Assembly (NCBI GenBank): GCA_002169935.2
Contig: NHHC02000013.1
Span: forward strand, 1 to 8,458
Reading direction: 5' to 3'
DNA from: Candidatus Pelagibacter sp. TMED153
GTDB lineage: Bacteria > Pseudomonadota > Alphaproteobacteria > Pelagibacterales > Pelagibacteraceae
Length of the DNA stretch: 8,458 nucleotides
Part shown: positions 6,045-8,458 of the stretch, piece by piece
Layout: each line of letters starts with the position of its first letter
Position numbering within the stretch: position 1 is the stretch's first letter
The notes under the pieces: generated by a model
The model's input: only the letters and a program-made list of their open reading frames with translations
What the model was told of the DNA's origin: nothing
Database searches by the model: none
Program-made: the position numbers and the translations under genes

Positions 6045-8321
6045 ATGCATGCTATGAAGGCTACCACTTCTTTTTTATTTTTATTGCTTTTTTCATTATA
6101 TGCATTGGAAGCAAAAGAATGGAATCATAGTTCGGGAAGCTACAAATCTGAAAGATATTTTGCAGGAGATCAAATCACTCCATACAATGTAAGTGATCTA
6201 GAAATTGCATGGAGATACACTTCTGGCAGGATTGATGAAAGACTTACAGTTCAAGCCTCCCCAATCTTTACCGGAACAAAAATTATCTCATCATCTCCTC
6301 AGAGTCTTTTTGCTCTTGATCCGATTGATGGGACTTTGATTTGGTCTACATATCTCGATTACAAAATTAATCCGCGAGGTATAACTTTCAATAAGCAACC
6401 AAATCGGAGAATTTATGTGCCTACTCAAAGAGGAATTCTGGAGCTTGATGAGGAAAATGGTGAGATTATTGGATATTTTGACAGTGGAGCATCTTCAGTA
6501 GCACCAATTATCACAAATGAAAAAATTATTATTGCGACATATCTTGATGGCATCAAAGCATTTGATTTAAATTCCCAAAAGAAAATATGGCATATAAGCC
6601 TTGAAATGAATAATTATAAAGCTAGCGTATGGTCAGGTTTTTCCTTTGACCATGAAACCCAATTAGCATATGTTTTGACCGGTAGCTATGGAGGATTGAT
6701 GGGTTGGTACAGAAAAGATCCCAATCTAGAATCTAGCATTATAGCTATAGATGTTCGAACTGGAAAAATAGAATGGCGCTTTCAATTCATAGAGCATGAT
6801 TTATGGGATCTTGATTTAATGGGGAACCCAATTCTTTTAGATCTAACAAAGAATGGAGAAACAACTAAAGCCATAGTAGCGCTCAATAAAAAAGGAGATG
6901 TAATATTATTGAATGCAATAAATGGAGAACCTTTTCATGAAAATTCAATTGAAATGGTTGAAGTTGAAAATTCAGATATTCCTGGAGAAAGAACAGCTGA
7001 TTTTCAAAAACAATTTTTAATTCCTGAGCCCTTTCATGATATGTATGTCGATATTAACAATGATTTCAATCATCTAAATAAAGATAACAAGGAATATGTT
7101 GATAAAAAAATTCGCCATGCCAAGTCTGGGATTTTTCTTCCCCCTTCTTTGAATCATGACGTTTTGATGTATGGAATCAATGGAGGTGCAAATCTATCAG
7201 GGGGTGCTATAGATTTTTCAGGTAAAAATCCGTCTGTAATTGTGCCTTTTAATAAACAATCATGGATTTTAAGAGCATTCTACACAGATAAAGCAAATCG
7301 GCTTGTAGAGGAATTAGTTGGAAGATATAAATCTTTTCAATCTAATACCAATGAAGAGAAAGTTTTTCAAGACAACTGCGCAAGTTGTCATGTTGGAGGG
7401 CATGCTCCAAGCAGGATAATGATCGGTAAAATGCCTGCAGATGATATTTATGCTTCATTAACAACTGGAATAATGTCATCACAAGCTGAGAATCTAAGCA
7501 ATGAAATGAAAAATGAATTAGCAAAGTATCTTGGAAGCGAAAGACAACAAATGGCGGAGAATGTATTTACATCGCTACCTTTTGTTCCAAAAAATGAAAT
7601 TTATATTGAAAACTGCTCTTCTTGTCATGGACTCTCCAGAAAGGGATCTTATGAATACGAAAGTCAAGGTGATAAGTATTATCCTCCCTTGGTAGGCATT
7701 TCATTGACAGAAAAAAATAAAGATATCATGCAATTTAATAAAATTAAAAGCATTCATGAATATTATGACATTGCATACCTTATTTCTAAAAAGGAGCATG
7801 AAGATATTTTTAATCAATTTGCAAAATACGATTCACGTCTTGAAAAACTTGGATTACTTTCCTCGAGAGGGTTTTGGCAACTTTTATTAGACAAGGATGG
7901 ATATCCCGCAAATAAACCTCCGTGGGGAGGAATTGCAAAAATTGATTTAGTTACAGGGAAAAAGTTGTGGTCAGTTCCCATGGGGGTAAGACTTGATAAC
8001 AAAAAAAATGTAATAGCAAATGGAGACAAGAATTTTGGAGGCGTCCTAACTACTGGAAGTGGACTTATTTTTGCAACTGGCACTCCAGACCCAAAAGTAT
8101 ATGCATATGACAATGCTGGCAATCAGGTTTGGTCTGAGAAGATTTCTTATGCTGGTTCAATTGCACCAATTTCATATGATCATAATTCATGCCAATTTAT
8201 TTTATTTAGTGCAACTGGTGGGAAGGTAATTCCATTTACAGAAAAAGATAATGGAGATGAATTAATTGCATTCAAGCTTCGAGACTGCATACCTACAAAA
8301 GAAACCTTAGCGTTAAACTAG
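6045..8321 (+). CDS. Secreted PQQ-dependent dehydrogenase with two inserted cytochrome c domains
   Basis: This is a predicted periplasmic quinohaemoprotein that oxidises an alcohol or sugar and passes electrons through its own haems. A signal peptide (MKATTSFLFLLLFSLYALEA, from M4) precedes WNHSSGSYKSERYFAGDQITPYNVSDLEIAWRY, which matches the N-terminus of PQQ propellers. Blade motifs include LFALDPIDGTLIW, IIAIDVRTGKIEW (232-244), EHDLWDLDLMGNP (250-262), PPWGGIAKIDLVTGKKLW (625-642) and NFGGVLTTGSGLIFATGTPD (663-682). Between blades lie two c-type haem sites, CASCH (445-449) and CSSCH (524-528). The sequence resembles the glucose/quinate dehydrogenase group but lacks its N-terminal membrane helices. 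Start choice is open: ATG 6045 or ATG 6054, the latter giving a neater MK signal peptide; neither has a Shine-Dalgarno site. The substrate is unknown. No PQQ synthesis gene is in the window. Confidence 0.9.
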   Translation: MHAMKATTSFLFLLLFSLYALEAKEWNHSSGSYKSERYFAGDQITPYNVSDLEIAWRYTSGRIDERLTVQASPIFTGTKIISSSPQSLFALDPIDGTLIWSTYLDYKINPRGITFNKQPNRRIYVPTQRGILELDEENGEIIGYFDSGASSVAPIITNEKIIIATYLDGIKAFDLNSQKKIWHISLEMNNYKASVWSGFSFDHETQLAYVLTGSYGGLMGWYRKDPNLESSIIAIDVRTGKIEWRFQFIEHDLWDLDLMGNPILLDLTKNGETTKAIVALNKKGDVILLNAINGEPFHENSIEMVEVENSDIPGERTADFQKQFLIPEPFHDMYVDINNDFNHLNKDNKEYVDKKIRHAKSGIFLPPSLNHDVLMYGINGGANLSGGAIDFSGKNPSVIVPFNKQSWILRAFYTDKANRLVEELVGRYKSFQSNTNEEKVFQDNCASCHVGGHAPSRIMIGKMPADDIYASLTTGIMSSQAENLSNEMKNELAKYLGSERQQMAENVFTSLPFVPKNEIYIENCSSCHGLSRKGSYEYESQGDKYYPPLVGISLTEKNKDIMQFNKIKSIHEYYDIAYLISKKEHEDIFNQFAKYDSRLEKLGLLSSRGFWQLLLDKDGYPANKPPWGGIAKIDLVTGKKLWSVPMGVRLDNKKNVIANGDKNFGGVLTTGSGLIFATGTPDPKVYAYDNAGNQVWSEKISYAGSIAPISYDHNSCQFILFSATGGKVIPFTEKDNGDELIAFKLRDCIPTKETLALN

Positions 8322-8458
8322 GCATTTAAATTAAGACTTTTTTAAATCCTTATCTTATTTTGCTATTGAAAGAAAACTTTAAATCTCGGAAGCTAAAGTC
8401 ACAAAATGAAAAAAGGTGCTATAGAAAATTAAACTAACTGAAAACAACTCTCCTGACT

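Noticed and set aside
7342..7524. 60-codon minus-strand open frame inside the dehydrogenase gene
   Set aside because: It is antisense to the first haem domain, has no start signal and has no recognisable protein features.
7814..8122. 102-codon minus-strand open frame inside the dehydrogenase gene
   Set aside because: The opposite strand encodes conserved PPWG and NFGG propeller blades, so this is a shadow of that gene.
8324..8347. ATTTAAA and TTTAAAT inverted repeat just after the dehydrogenase stop, considered as a terminator
   Set aside because: The stem is pure A/T, each arm is self-complementary, and no U-run follows, so it is not a credible intrinsic terminator.
8322..8458. Possible small gene (ATG near 8406, nine codons with stop) at the right edge
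   Set aside because: Too short, no family features, and no way to separate it from chance; the region shows no RNA gene either.
1..8458. CRISPR arrays, tRNA or rRNA genes, insertion sequences, integrase sites
   Set aside because: Reading both strands I found no regularly spaced repeats, cloverleaf sequences, transposase motifs or terminal repeats.

Overview
This is an AT-rich window (roughly two-thirds A+T by eye) with short intergenic gaps, overlapping genes and weak or absent Shine-Dalgarno sites at several starts. That suggests a streamlined, probably marine, Gram-negative bacterium. The Ugd protein is of the short enterobacterial type (391 residues), and there is an exported haem/PQQ dehydrogenase. 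A low-GC marine gammaproteobacterium such as the SAR86 lineage would fit, but nothing here proves the taxon.

Layout. Seven genes run leftward (minus strand) over about 1-5940 and form part of a cell-surface polysaccharide (O-antigen or capsule) locus. In transcription order they are: a class I SAM methyltransferase (5940-5176); a PLP-fold sugar 3-dehydrase (5087-3897); a short SDR ketoreductase or epimerase (3904-3059); an RmlC-like cupin epimerase (3069-2578); a GT2 glycosyltransferase (2482-1493); UDP-glucose 6-dehydrogenase (1491-316); and the N-terminal part of a nucleotide-sugar epimerase that leaves the window (304-1). One gene runs rightward: a secreted PQQ dehydrogenase of 758 residues (6045-8321). 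It shares a 104-bp divergent control region with the methyltransferase gene. The last 137 bases hold no gene that I can support.

How the genes work together. The dehydrase, SDR and cupin genes overlap one another by 8 and 11 bp and have their own strong sigma70-type promoter, so they form a module. Their order resembles the end of 3,6-dideoxyhexose pathways: C3 deoxygenation, C5 epimerisation and C4 reduction, as in ascarylose synthesis. The dehydrase has His in place of the PLP-binding Lys, like RfbH/E1 and ColD. It is E1-like around this site but lacks all four Cys that hold the [2Fe-2S] cluster in E1. A reductase-independent, ColD-like chemistry on an E1-like scaffold is therefore the main hypothesis. 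Ugd and the partial epimerase probably supply UDP-glucuronate and an epimer. The GT2 enzyme and the methyltransferase would transfer and decorate sugars.

The PQQ dehydrogenase is a separate periplasmic oxidation function. It is unusual in carrying two c-type haem domains inserted in tandem inside the beta-propeller, just before the final blades. The second haem domain lacks an evident Met-Pro distal ligand motif.
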